A stretch of DNA of 64,000 bases from Pseudomonas asplenii (GTDB taxonomy: Bacteria > Pseudomonadota > Gammaproteobacteria > Pseudomonadales > Pseudomonadaceae). The stretch lies in the NCBI RefSeq assembly GCF_900105475.1, contig NZ_LT629777.1, positions 3,658,001 through 3,722,000 on the forward strand, read 5' to 3'. Below, piece by piece: positions 8,613-20,197 of this stretch. The notes beneath the pieces are model-generated. The model did no database searches. It saw only the letters and a list, made by a program, of their open reading frames with translations, and was not told where the DNA came from. Both the position numbers and the translations under genes were made by a program. The stretch's first letter is position 1. Each line of letters opens with the position of its first letter.

Positions 8613-9114
8613 GCTTTATCTCCATGAAACATCGGCAGGCGATAGAAGGTCGCGCTTGGCGAACGGCGGTAAGTTAATGTCGGCCCACAGGGAGTGTCTG
8701 TAGTCTGTTTCCGATTGTGTCGGTGTTGACCGATTGCACGGGAGTATCAGACACAGGCAGACGATGTTCGAGAAGGTCGTTCGCGACGATTGCAAAAACC
8801 GCTGAAAAGGGCCGATCCAGAGCGCTTTAACCAGAGCTTTGAGGTCTCTTGTCTGGCTTTGTGGCCACCGTCCCGCGATTGAAAGCAAAAGCCCGACTCC
8901 ATTCATTTTGTGAGAATGGCGTCACATTAATGGCTATTGGATATTGCGAATATCAGGTTGTGCCTGATTGTTACTAGGGGATTCCCCTATAGAGGGGAAC
9001 AAAAGGAAGATCCGGTGGTCGCCTTGCGCGAGGCGGAGCCAGTCCAGACAGTGCACTCAGTAAAGCATGATGTTATTGTGACATCAACTGTTTTGCGGAT
9101 GTTACGCAAGAGGG
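8613..9114. other. Intergenic region with stacked inverted repeats
   Basis: The gap between the Hpt gene and cheV is about 570 bp. Nothing in it looks like a gene; a 96-codon minus-strand frame (8616-8906) has no family features. Three close or overlapping palindromes occur: ATCAGG-N5-CCTGAT (8952-8968), GGGG-ATT-CCCC (8977-8987) and TTCCCCT-ATAG-AGGGGAA (8982-8999). They end about 115 bp before the cheV promoter. Confidence 0.5.
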
Positions 9115-9141
9115 TCAAGGTCTGGTGGATTCGGCCGATAA
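9115..9141 (+). promoter_or_regulatory. Sigma-28 (FliA) promoter of cheV
   Basis: TCAAGGTC (9115-9122), an 11-base spacer, then GCCGATAA (9134-9141). The flagellar sigma-28 consensus is TAAAGTTT-N11-GCCGATAA, so the -10 is perfect, the spacing exact and the -35 of the TCAAG type seen in Pseudomonas. The ATG of cheV follows 45 bases after the -10. Confidence 0.8.
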
Positions 9142-9186
9142 CTCTTTCAATGAAGTTTTTTTGTATCAACGCCTCTGGAGTGATTG

Positions 9187-10122
9187 ATGGCCGGCATTCT
9201 CGACACGGTAGACCAACGTACACAACTGGTGGGCGAGAATCGTCTGGAGATTCTCATGTTCCGCCTGGCGGGTCGTCAGTTGTTCGCAATCAACGTGTTC
9301 AAGGTGCAGGAAGTCCTGCAACTGCCCAAACTGACCCTCATGCCTCAGCGTCATCCCTTTGTCTGTGGGGTCGTCAACCTGCGAGGGCAGACCTTGCCGG
9401 TGATCGATCTGTCCCAGGCGATCGGCATGCGACCGCTGGTTCCCGGACCGGACAGCACCATTATCGTCACCGAGTACAACCGTTCGGTGCAGGCGTTCCT
9501 GGTCGGTGGCGTGGACCGCATCGTCAACATGAACTGGGACGCGATCATGCCGCCGCCGACCAGTGCCGGGCGTCAGCATTACCTGACGGCGATCAGCAAG
9601 GTTGATGACCAGTTGGTGGAAATCATCGACGTGGAAAAGGTTCTCGCCGAAATCGTGCCGTACAACGCCAAGGTTTCCCGGGAAAAACTCGAAGATCCGG
9701 TGATGGAGCATGCTCGCGGGCGCGAAGTGCTGCTGGTCGACGACTCGAAGGTGGCCTTGTCGCAGTTGCGCGATACCCTGGGCCAGTTGGGGGTGAAGTT
9801 GCACATCGCCAGCGATGGCTTGAAGGCGCTGAACATGCTCAAGGGTTGGGCCGATTCCGGTGCGGTGATGACCGACAAGTTGCTGATGGTGTTCACCGAT
9901 GCCGAGATGCCGGAGATGGATGGTTATCGCCTGACGACCGAGATCCGCAACGACCCACGTCTGCGTGGCCTCTATGTGGTGCTGCATACGTCGCTGTCCG
10001 GCAGTTTCAACGAAGCGATGGTGAAGAAGGTCGGTTGCGACAACTTCCTTTCCAAGTTCCAGCCGGACAAGCTCGTCGACGTGGTTCGTCAGCGCCTGCT
10101 GCTGGATCATCCCGAGGCCTGA
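9187..10122 (+). CDS. cheV: CheV-type chemotaxis coupling protein (CheW + receiver)
   Basis: A 311-aa cytoplasmic protein with an N-terminal CheW domain (about 15-155; GVVNLRGQTLPVIDL is typical) and a C-terminal receiver domain (about 175-305) with LLVDDSK, phosphoacceptor Asp in FTDAEMPEMDG, and a conserved lysine near the end. CheV couples chemoreceptors to CheA and can act as a phosphate sink. The ATG at 9187 has TCTGGAG 6 bases upstream. A sigma-28 promoter directly precedes it, which fits late flagellar gene control. Pseudomonas has several cheV paralogues; which one this is cannot be told here. Confidence 0.9.
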   Translation: MAGILDTVDQRTQLVGENRLEILMFRLAGRQLFAINVFKVQEVLQLPKLTLMPQRHPFVCGVVNLRGQTLPVIDLSQAIGMRPLVPGPDSTIIVTEYNRSVQAFLVGGVDRIVNMNWDAIMPPPTSAGRQHYLTAISKVDDQLVEIIDVEKVLAEIVPYNAKVSREKLEDPVMEHARGREVLLVDDSKVALSQLRDTLGQLGVKLHIASDGLKALNMLKGWADSGAVMTDKLLMVFTDAEMPEMDGYRLTTEIRNDPRLRGLYVVLHTSLSGSFNEAMVKKVGCDNFLSKFQPDKLVDVVRQRLLLDHPEA

Positions 10123-10235
10123 TGCCGCTTCACGGGGCAGGTGCAATGCCTGCTCCGCTGCCGGTCGTCGTGATGTGATCTTTGACTGTGCGAACGGCTG
10201 GTGTAGGGTGATCTTTTATCCCGGAGCCGATCCCC

Positions 10236-11042
10236 ATGATGCGTCTGAGTGCGCTGTATCGTTATCCCGTCAAGTCCGCGAAGGGCGAACCGCTGTCACA
10301 GGTCACGCTCGATGCGTTGGGGCTGACGGGGGATCGGCGCTGGATGATAGTGGACCAGGACAGCGGCCGTTTCCTGACCCAGCGTGCCGTGGCCAGCATG
10401 AGCCAGTTGTCGGCCTTGTGGAATACAACTGGTGGTCTGACCTTGAGCGCCCGCGGGTATTCGGCGCTGGATGTGGCAGTGCCCTCGGCCGATGAATCAT
10501 TGCGCGGCGTGAGCATCTGGAACGACACCTTGCGTGTGCCGGATGCTGGCGACGAAGCTGCGGCCTGGTTGAGCGAGTTCATCGGCAAATCGGTGCGCCT
10601 GGTTCATGTGCCGCTGGAGCGGGCGCGGATCACCCAGGCCGGTTATGGCAAGGAAGATGATCGCGTGGCGTTTGCCGATGGTTTTCCGTTGCTGCTGATT
10701 GGCCAGGCATCGCTGGACGATCTTTCCCACAGGGTCGGCCGTCCGCTGGAGATGCTGCGGTTTCGACCCAACCTGGTCATCGAGGGCAGTGCGGCGTTTG
10801 CCGAGGACCAGTGGAAGCGGATCCGCATTGGCGAAGTCGAGTTCCGACTGGTCAAGCCCTGCTCGCGGTGCATCCTGACCACAATCGACCCGCAGTCCGG
10901 GCAGCGCAGTGATGACCGTGAGCCACTGACTACGCTCAAGACCTATCGGCAGCAGGGCGGGGATGTGCTGTTCGGGCAGAACCTGGTCAATGATGGCGTG
11001 GGTCGGTTGGAAGTGGGGATGCCGGTGACGGTTCTGGAATGA
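10236..11042 (+). CDS. MOSC-domain protein (YcbX-like)
   Basis: A 268-aa protein with an N-terminal MOSC beta-barrel domain (YRYPVKSAKGE, LTGDRRWMIVD, ARGY) and a C-terminal MOSC domain ending in a region with KPCSRC, where the first Cys matches the molybdenum cofactor ligand of the family. Members reduce N-hydroxylated bases and similar compounds. E. coli YcbX is longer (about 370 aa) because of an added ferredoxin domain; that domain is absent here, so reduction needs a separate electron donor. Two ATGs occur in tandem (10236, 10239); CGGAG lies about 9 bases upstream. Confidence 0.8.
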   Translation: MMRLSALYRYPVKSAKGEPLSQVTLDALGLTGDRRWMIVDQDSGRFLTQRAVASMSQLSALWNTTGGLTLSARGYSALDVAVPSADESLRGVSIWNDTLRVPDAGDEAAAWLSEFIGKSVRLVHVPLERARITQAGYGKEDDRVAFADGFPLLLIGQASLDDLSHRVGRPLEMLRFRPNLVIEGSAAFAEDQWKRIRIGEVEFRLVKPCSRCILTTIDPQSGQRSDDREPLTTLKTYRQQGGDVLFGQNLVNDGVGRLEVGMPVTVLE

Positions 11043-11078
11043 CCCACTGAACCGTGCGGAAGGCTCCCCCTCCAGGGA

Positions 11079-13007
11079 TCACTGGTCGTCGAAGAAACGT
11101 TCGTTCCAGTCCACCAGTGTCTGCGGCGCGTTGAGTTTCTGGCCGTAGATCACCGCATACGACAGCACGTTCTGCACGTATTGGCGCGTCTCGTCGAACG
11201 GAATGCTTTCCACCCAGACATCGAAACTCAGGTGGTTCGCGCCCTTGAGCCACTGCCGTACCCGGCCCGGGCCTGCGTTATAGGCGGCGGTGGCGAGCAC
11301 GCGGTTGCCGTTGAACTGACTCTGCACCTGGCTCAGGTAGGCGGCGCCCAACTGGACGTTCTTGTCCGGATCCAGCACCTGCTGCGGCGAGGCCAGCGGG
11401 ATGCTGAACTTGCGTGCGGTTTCCTTGGCGGTGCCGGGCATCAGTTGCATCAGGCCGGTGGCGCCGGCGTTGGAGCGGGCGTCGTCCATGAAGGCACTTT
11501 CCTGGCGGGTAATTGCAAATACCCAGCTCGAATGCAGGCCGCGTACCTGGGCCTCGCGCACCAGCGTGTCGCGGTGGGCCATGGGGAAGCGGATGTCCAG
11601 ATCGTCCCAGTACTGTGCCTGGCTGATGGTGCGGATTGCCGGGAAATACCACTTCAGGTCGTAGGCCAGCTTGGCCTGGGCGACCATTTCGTCGCGGCTG
11701 AGGTGGCGGCTGGCGTGGTACCACTCGCGGCGACCGTCGACGATCTGGCCGCGATCGTGCAGTTCCAGGGCCCGGCGTATGCCGGGCGTGTTGCGAACCT
11801 TGTTGATCAACTGCTGGCTGAGTACCAGCGGCCGGTTGGTGAGCTGGTAGGGGGTCTGCGCGCGATCGGCGGCGAGGAATCCGTAGAAGTCGCGTTCGCG
11901 GGCGACACTCTTGAGCAGCACCTGCGCCTGCGGGTTCTGCGGTTGGGCCAGCTCCAGGCTGCGGGCCTGCCAGTAGCGCCAGCGGTTGGTCGTGGCCAGG
12001 TCCTGGGGCAGGCGGCGGGTCAACTGATAGGCGTCTTCCCAGCGACCCAGGCGCAGCAGCAGGCGCAGGCGCCATTCGGTGACGGTGTTGTCGCGCAGTT
12101 CCGGATCGTACTGGGTCATGATGTCCAGGGCGCGACCGTCGTAACGGCGGGCCAGGGTCAGGCCGATTTCGCGGGCGATGGACACTTTCTCGTCACGGGA
12201 GAAGCGCATGCTCGCGGCGTAACCGTCGAGCAGCGCCATGGCCTTGTCCGGGTCCTGGCGTGCCAGGCGGCGCAGGCCCAGGCCAACCACGTCGGACATC
12301 GCCTCATCCGCCGGCACGAAGCGTTCCGGCTGGCTCAGCAGATCGGGTTTCTGCGCCACCTCGATCATCATCCTGCCTTGCGGGCCGAGGGTGGTGAGGC
12401 CCTTGACGAGTGCCGTGGCCAATCCGTAGTTGCGGGCCTCGGCGGCCAGCTTGACGCGCTGCCAGCGTTTTTGTTCGGTCAGTTGGCCTTGTGCTGCCCA
12501 GCTGTCGAACAAGGCGTCGCAGGCGCTGGGTTGGGTCTTGCCGGTCAGCCAGAGTTTTTCCGCCGTGGCGTAGCCCTCGGCGAGCAGGTTGTGGCTGAGC
12601 TGGTACTGGCCGTTGAGGCAGTCCAGTTCGGTGAAGTTCAGTTTCGGGTCGTAGTACTTGACGAAGGGCGCCCATTCACCGCGCTCGGCGAGCCAGCGCA
12701 ACCAGCGCAGTTTCATCCAGTTGGCCTGGGGCAGGTCGCCATGTTCGGCCAGGAACTGCTCGATTTCGGCGTTGCTGGCGGTCTTCAGTCGAGCGGTCAG
12801 CTCGTCGTAGGCCAGGTAGGGCTCCAGCGGATAGCTCAGCAGGGCACTGCGATTCTGGAAGTAGGGGCCTGAATCGCCCTTGGCCAGGGCACGCTTGGCG
12901 TCATCGTAGAGTTGACGTTGCTGGGCGAGGTCGGCGGCCTGGGCAGCATGAACGGCGCAGGTGGAAAAAAGCAGGCACGATAAAAAGTTGAAAAGACGGC
13001 TGCGCAT
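11079..13007 (-). CDS. slt: Soluble lytic murein transglycosylase
   Basis: A 642-aa periplasmic enzyme that cleaves peptidoglycan glycan strands to 1,6-anhydromuropeptides. It has a signal peptide (MRSRLF then a hydrophobic core, cleavage near AQA), a long alpha-superhelical region, and a C-terminal lysozyme-like domain with catalytic Glu503 in TRQESAF, followed by GATGLMQLMPGTA and AAYNAGPGR. E. coli Slt70 is 645 aa. I placed the start at 13007, where GGAAG precedes the ATG and the signal peptide begins; the open frame extends 375 bases further but that part is not protein-like. A terminator-like hairpin lies in its leader (see separate entry). Confidence 0.93.
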   Translation of the reverse strand: MRSRLFNFLSCLLFSTCAVHAAQAADLAQQRQLYDDAKRALAKGDSGPYFQNRSALLSYPLEPYLAYDELTARLKTASNAEIEQFLAEHGDLPQANWMKLRWLRWLAERGEWAPFVKYYDPKLNFTELDCLNGQYQLSHNLLAEGYATAEKLWLTGKTQPSACDALFDSWAAQGQLTEQKRWQRVKLAAEARNYGLATALVKGLTTLGPQGRMMIEVAQKPDLLSQPERFVPADEAMSDVVGLGLRRLARQDPDKAMALLDGYAASMRFSRDEKVSIAREIGLTLARRYDGRALDIMTQYDPELRDNTVTEWRLRLLLRLGRWEDAYQLTRRLPQDLATTNRWRYWQARSLELAQPQNPQAQVLLKSVARERDFYGFLAADRAQTPYQLTNRPLVLSQQLINKVRNTPGIRRALELHDRGQIVDGRREWYHASRHLSRDEMVAQAKLAYDLKWYFPAIRTISQAQYWDDLDIRFPMAHRDTLVREAQVRGLHSSWVFAITRQESAFMDDARSNAGATGLMQLMPGTAKETARKFSIPLASPQQVLDPDKNVQLGAAYLSQVQSQFNGNRVLATAAYNAGPGRVRQWLKGANHLSFDVWVESIPFDETRQYVQNVLSYAVIYGQKLNAPQTLVDWNERFFDDQ

Positions 13008-13020
13008 GAGACTTCCGGGC

Positions 13021-13061
13021 AAAAAAACAGACAAGCGCCGGCAAGACCGGCGCTGATTGTC
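13021..13061 (-). terminator. Intrinsic terminator hairpin in the slt leader
   Basis: Read on the minus strand, a stem with arms AGCGCCGG/CCGGCGCT (13034-13041 and 13047-13054, loop of 5), extended by GACA/TGTC beyond a 3-base bulge, is followed after a few bases by seven U (13021-13027). This is a standard Rho-independent terminator pointing at slt, ending only 13 bases before its ATG. No gene lies upstream on this strand, so it can act only on transcripts that would enter slt. Confidence 0.7.
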
Positions 13062-13233
13062 GGGTAGCTTAGCCTTTTGCCGGCGCGGGGCGAAAGTTTT
13101 GCCGGCCCTCGTACGCAACTTGATACCAAATGTCATCTGAATGGGCATCGCAGGCTTCGACCACCGGCAAAAATCGCGGCGGTCTCGCCGCTCAACATCA
13201 GGTAGAATACGCGCCCGGTTTTTGGAGAAGCTC

Positions 13234-15153
13234 ATGACCCTGCTCAAATTCAGCGATGTGTCCCTTGCTTTCGGCGCCATGCCGCTGTTGGACAAGGTGT
13301 CCTGGCAGATCGCCCGTGGAGAGCGGGTGTGCATCATCGGCCGCAACGGCACAGGCAAGTCCAGCATGTTGAAGCTGGTCAAGGGCGATCAGAAGCCCGA
13401 CGACGGCTCTGTCTGGCGTGCCCCCGCGCTCAAGATCGGCGAATTGCCGCAAGAGCTGCCGGTGGCCGACGGCCGCACCGTGTTCGACGTGGTGGCCCAG
13501 GGCCTCGATGGTGTGGGTGAGCTGCTCGCTCAATATCACCACCTGAGTCAGAACATCGTCACCGATGCCGACCTGGACAAGCTGATGCACGTCCAGCATG
13601 ACCTCGAGGCCCGCGACGGCTGGCGCCTGCAGACCCTGGTCGACAGCACGCTGAGTCGCCTGCAGCTGCCCGCCGACAAGACCCTGGCCGAATTGTCCGG
13701 TGGCTGGCGTCGGCGTGTGTTGCTGGCCCAGGCGCTGGTGGCCGAGCCCGACCTGCTGCTGCTCGACGAACCGACCAACCACCTGGATATCGGCGCGATC
13801 GCCTGGCTGGAAGAAGCCCTCAAGGACTTCCAGGGCGCGGTGTTGTTCATCACTCACGACCGTTCCTTCCTGCAGAACCTGGCCACTCGCATTCTTGAGC
13901 TCGATCGCGGCGGGCTGATCGACTGGAACGGCGACTACGCCAGCTTCCTGGTGCACAAGGAGGCCGCACTGGCAGCCGAGGAAACCGCCAACGCGCTGTT
14001 CGACAAGCGCCTGGCCCAGGAAGAAGTGTGGATTCGCCAGGGCATCAAGGCTCGGCGTACCCGTAACGAAGGCCGTGTCCGTGCGCTGAAGGCCTTGCGG
14101 GTCGAGCGCAGCGAACGGCGCGAGCGCACCGGCAAGGCGAACATCCAGCTCGATACCGCCGACAAGTCCGGCAAGCAGGTGATGGTCCTCGAGAACGTCA
14201 GTTTTGCCCACCCGGGCGGTCCGTTCCTGGTCAAGGACTTCTCCATGGTCCTGCAGCGCGGCGACCGGATCGGCTTGCTGGGGGCCAACGGTACCGGCAA
14301 GACCACTCTGCTGAAACTGATGCTCGGCGGTCTGGTGCCGACCAGCGGCAAGGTGGAGGAGGGCACCCGTATCGAGGTGGCCTATTTCGATCAGTTGCGC
14401 CATCAGCTCGACCTGGAAAAGACCGTGGTCGACAACGTCGCTGAAGGTCGCGATTTCATCGATATCGATGGCCAGAGCCGCCATGTGCTCAGCTATCTCG
14501 GTGACTTCCTGTTCAGCCCGCAGCGGGCGCGTACGCCGGTCAAGGCGCTGTCCGGTGGTGAGCGCGCGCGGTTGCTGCTGGCCAAACTGTTCAGTAAGCC
14601 GGCGAACCTGCTGGTACTCGACGAACCGACCAACGACCTCGATGTGGAAACCCTCGAGTTGCTGGAAGAGGTCCTGCTGACCTTCCAGGGCACCGTGCTG
14701 ATGGTCAGCCACGACCGGGCATTCCTCGACAACGTGGTGACCAGCACCCTGGTGTTCGAAGGCGAGGGCAAGGTTCGCGAATACGTTGGCGGCTACCAGG
14801 ACTGGCTGCGTCAGGGCGGTTCGCCACGCTTGCTCGGGGTGACCGAGAGCAAGTCGGGCAAGGCCGGGCTTGAGTCGGCGATCGTCAGTGCTCCCCCTGT
14901 GGCAGCGGCAACTGTGGCCGAAGTGCCTGCGGCGAAGAAGAAACTCAGCTACAAGCTGCAGCGCGAGCTGGAAGCCTTGCCGGGGGACATCGACGCCAAG
15001 GAGCAGCAGATCGCTGCGGTAGAGGCCGAAATGGCCGAGGCGGGCTTCTATCAGCGTCCGGCTGCCGAGACGACCGCCGTGCTTGCCAGGCTGGAGACGC
15101 TCCAGGCCGAGCTGGATGCAATGATGGAGCGCTGGGCCGAGCTGGATGCCTGA
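13234..15153 (+). CDS. uup: ABC-F ATPase Uup
   Basis: A 639-aa duplicated ATPase without membrane segments. First ABC domain: Walker A GRNGTGKS (36-43), signature LSGGW near residue 152, and LLLLDEPTNHLD. Second domain: Walker A GANGTGKT near 350, LSGGERARLL and LVLDEPTNDLD. The C-terminal region (from about 560) is a basic, coiled-coil domain typical of Uup (LSYKLQRELEALPGDI). ABC-F proteins act at the ribosome; Uup is also linked to replication-related genome stability. Length matches E. coli Uup (635). ATG at 13234 with GGAG upstream; it is divergent from slt and ends in a strong terminator. Confidence 0.93.
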   Translation: MTLLKFSDVSLAFGAMPLLDKVSWQIARGERVCIIGRNGTGKSSMLKLVKGDQKPDDGSVWRAPALKIGELPQELPVADGRTVFDVVAQGLDGVGELLAQYHHLSQNIVTDADLDKLMHVQHDLEARDGWRLQTLVDSTLSRLQLPADKTLAELSGGWRRRVLLAQALVAEPDLLLLDEPTNHLDIGAIAWLEEALKDFQGAVLFITHDRSFLQNLATRILELDRGGLIDWNGDYASFLVHKEAALAAEETANALFDKRLAQEEVWIRQGIKARRTRNEGRVRALKALRVERSERRERTGKANIQLDTADKSGKQVMVLENVSFAHPGGPFLVKDFSMVLQRGDRIGLLGANGTGKTTLLKLMLGGLVPTSGKVEEGTRIEVAYFDQLRHQLDLEKTVVDNVAEGRDFIDIDGQSRHVLSYLGDFLFSPQRARTPVKALSGGERARLLLAKLFSKPANLLVLDEPTNDLDVETLELLEEVLLTFQGTVLMVSHDRAFLDNVVTSTLVFEGEGKVREYVGGYQDWLRQGGSPRLLGVTESKSGKAGLESAIVSAPPVAAATVAEVPAAKKKLSYKLQRELEALPGDIDAKEQQIAAVEAEMAEAGFYQRPAAETTAVLARLETLQAELDAMMERWAELDA

Positions 15154-15170
15154 TTGATCGCGCGGCAATA

Positions 15171-15206
15171 AAAAGCCCGGCTTCATTCTGTGAGGCCGGG
15201 CTTTTT
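15171..15206. terminator. Bidirectional Rho-independent terminator after uup
   Basis: AAAAGCCCGGC and GCCGGGCTTTTT form a perfect stem with a 14-base loop, with A-run on the left and T-run on the right, so it can stop uup (plus) and the universal stress gene (minus). Confidence 0.92.
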
Positions 15207-15231
15207 GCAGGATGGCTGTGAGGCGGTGCCC

Positions 15232-15308
15232 TTGTAGGGGCAGGGCTTGCCCGCGAAGCTTTGGCGCTCTTGAGGGCCCATTCGCGGGCAAGCCCTGCTC
15301 CTGCAAAG
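15232..15308. repeat. REP pair (inverted)
   Basis: Two copies of a roughly 30-bp element sharing core GCAGGGCTTGCCCGCGAAGC, in opposite orientation around a short spacer (TTGGCGCTCTTGAGGGCCCA). The same core recurs at 23.26, 27.69, 36.4 and 60.1 kb, always in intergenic DNA, as in Pseudomonas REP/BIME elements. Confidence 0.85.
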
Positions 15309-15320
15309 GTTCCGTGTTTG

Positions 15321-15761
15321 TCAGCTCTTGCTTTGCAGGCGTACTGCGAGGACGTCGCAAGGGGCTCCGTGCAGCACGTCGTTGGCGGTGGAGCCGAGCA
15401 GCAGCGCCAGACCGTGGCGCCCGTGGCTGCCGACCACCACCAGGTCGCAGTGCTGTTCCTTGGCCAGGTGGTGAATCTCCTGGCGAGGCTGGCCGTAGGT
15501 CAGGTGGCAGTTGTCTTTCGACAGTTCGGGGTACTTGTTGATCAGCCGTTGCAGGCGCTCCTTGGCCTGATCGAACTGCTGTTGCTGCAGTTGGGAAAGA
15601 TCCATCGGTACGTCGCCGCCAAAGGCCATGGCCATGGGCTCGACGATGTGTACCAGCGAAAGCTTGGCACTGTTGCTGACCGACAGTTCGCGTGCCCGCT
15701 GAATGACCGGGTCGCATTCTTCCGTCAGGTCGACGGCAACCAGAATGTGGTTGTAGGGCAT
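15321..15761 (-). CDS. Universal stress protein (UspA family)
   Basis: A 146-aa single-domain Usp. It begins NHILVAVDLT and has the ATP-binding type signature VVVGSHGRHGLALLLGSTANDVLH, followed by the C-terminal strand CDVLAVRL. The nucleotide-binding glycine pattern G-2x-G-9x-G-S/T is recognisable. Such proteins aid survival under starvation or stress. The ATG at 15761 is chosen because AGGAGGTGCC lies just upstream; the open frame extends only 8 codons further. In P. aeruginosa a usp gene also lies between uup and fadBA, as I recall. Confidence 0.9.
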   Translation of the reverse strand: MPYNHILVAVDLTEECDPVIQRARELSVSNSAKLSLVHIVEPMAMAFGGDVPMDLSQLQQQQFDQAKERLQRLINKYPELSKDNCHLTYGQPRQEIHHLAKEQHCDLVVVGSHGRHGLALLLGSTANDVLHGAPCDVLAVRLQSKS

Positions 15762-15867
15762 GGAGGCACCTCCTGAGGATCGCAATTGTTTTAAGTATGG
15801 TTGGTTTAAAGCGGATTGGTTCTGCGTTGAATCAATCGCTCATCAATAATCTTCGGGGTGTAGAGAT

Positions 15868-16305
15868 ATGACGGTCTGGATAGTGGTGTCAATCCTGGCG
15901 GTGGTTCTCAGTCCTCTGGCATGGCTGCGACCCTCGCGTCGCCAGGGCGATAGGATGGCCCTGCGCATGGAGGCGCGACGCATTGGCCTGGGCATGCAAC
16001 TGGCGCCGCAGGAGTGGCCGCATTGGCTGTCTCAGGAGCCGCCAAGCCCGTGTGCACAATATCATCGTCCACGGCGCGGCAAGGCGCCGGCATGCTGGAG
16101 CTATTGGCAAAGCGAGCCTGGCGTCTGGGTCAACCAGTGGCGCGAAGTGCTCGAAGATGAAGCCTTGCTGGTGCATTTTCGGACGTTGCCAGCCAATGTC
16201 TTCAAGGTCGAGGCGGATACGCAGATGATCGCGCTCTACTGGGCCGAGCGCGGCGAAGTGCAGGTGCTGCATGATATCGCCGCGGTGCTCAAGGCGCTGG
16301 CCTGA
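15868..16305 (+). CDS. Conserved hypothetical protein with N-terminal membrane anchor
   Basis: A 145-aa protein of unknown function. The first 20 residues form one hydrophobic segment (VWIVVSILAVVLSPLAWL) followed by arginines, suggesting an inner-membrane anchor with the rest in the cytoplasm. The remainder is tryptophan-rich (WPHWL, CWSYWQ, WREV) with no motif I recognise. The start ATG lies in a good context and codon use is like its neighbours. A gene of this type between usp and fadB appears to be a conserved Pseudomonas feature. No function is proposed. Confidence 0.7.
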   Translation: MTVWIVVSILAVVLSPLAWLRPSRRQGDRMALRMEARRIGLGMQLAPQEWPHWLSQEPPSPCAQYHRPRRGKAPACWSYWQSEPGVWVNQWREVLEDEALLVHFRTLPANVFKVEADTQMIALYWAERGEVQVLHDIAAVLKALA

Positions 16306-16535
16306 CTCAGGTCGTTCCGTCGGAGCAAACGCTCTGGCGCCTGACCTTCATAAAAAGTGCTTCTATTTTCCACTAGGCTGTTTCTTGGGGTCTGGTAGGC
16401 CTGTTCCCGAATTTGTGCCTGATTACGTGGCTTCGCCTGTTATTGATTTTGTGAATGAAGCGCCATCAGGCCGGCTGCTGCGGCACCTGCGCGCCTGGAA
16501 AGTGACTGGAAAGTCGCATTTTTCGGGGTGTTTTC

Positions 16536-16552
16536 GGCAATTGACAATTGCC
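16536..16552. promoter_or_regulatory. Perfect 17-bp palindrome upstream of fadBA
   Basis: GGCAATTG-A-CAATTGCC, two 8-base arms around a single central A. It lies about 205 bp before the fadB ATG. Its form suggests a dimeric regulator site; the regulator is not identified. Confidence 0.4.
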
Positions 16553-16583
16553 TCGAATTCCGTGAAGGTGTCCACACCCAAAT

Positions 16584-16620
16584 CAAACGGGCGTATGAAT
16601 TGAGCGTTTGTCTGACAGAC
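16584..16620. promoter_or_regulatory. Possible PsrA half-sites upstream of fadBA
   Basis: CAAAC (16584-16588) and GTTTG (16606-16610) are inverted but 17 bases apart, wider than the CAAAC-N2-4-GTTTG spacing reported for PsrA. The segment GTTTGTCTGACAGACGG resembles GTTTGTCAGACGG at the psrA promoter. PsrA control of fadBA is known for the genus; this exact site is a guess. Confidence 0.35.
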
Positions 16621-16758
16621 GGCTCGTACAGAATCCCGATTATCGCGTCGACGGGTGTGCCTGGCGGCTTGGCGTAGCAGTGACGGTGACGTCAATGCCG
16701 GGCCAGAAGTTAGCGTCCGACGTGTACTGTTCAGCTTCCATATCGTGGAGATCAGTTG

Positions 16759-20111
<3,353 letters not shown>

Positions 20112-20125
20112 GCGTTTCGGTGACG

Positions 20126-20157
20126 GAAACCGGGGCCAGGTGCCCCGGTTTTTGTTT
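20126..20157 (+). terminator. Rho-independent terminator of fadBA
   Basis: AAACCGGGGC-CAGGT-GCCCCGGTTT, a perfect stem followed by TTTGTTTTT. Confidence 0.9.
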
Positions 20158-20197
20158 TTCTGAAATTTTTTATTTTATTTTGTAAGAGGGCCGATAC

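Larger units (their letters stand above)
16306..16758. other. fadBA upstream region
   Basis: This 450-bp gap should contain the fadBA promoter. It has a perfect palindrome at 16536-16552, a CAAAC/GTTTG pair at 16584-16610 overlapping a GTCTG-A-CAGAC palindrome (16610-16620), and the GGAG ribosome site (16747-16750) of fadB. No clear -35/-10 pair was found and no gene is visible. Confidence 0.5.

Noticed and set aside
8616..8906. 96-codon minus-strand open frame upstream of the Hpt gene
   Set aside because: No ribosome site, no recognisable feature, and it lies in a region dominated by non-coding palindromes. It cannot be excluded as a small gene.
9184..9186. TTG directly before the cheV ATG as start codon
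   Set aside because: The ATG three bases later has the better distance from TCTGGAG.
13198..15717. 839-codon minus-strand open frame over uup
   Set aside because: Antisense shadow; repetitive GQ/VD/QH-rich translation without motifs, while uup on plus has complete ABC signatures.
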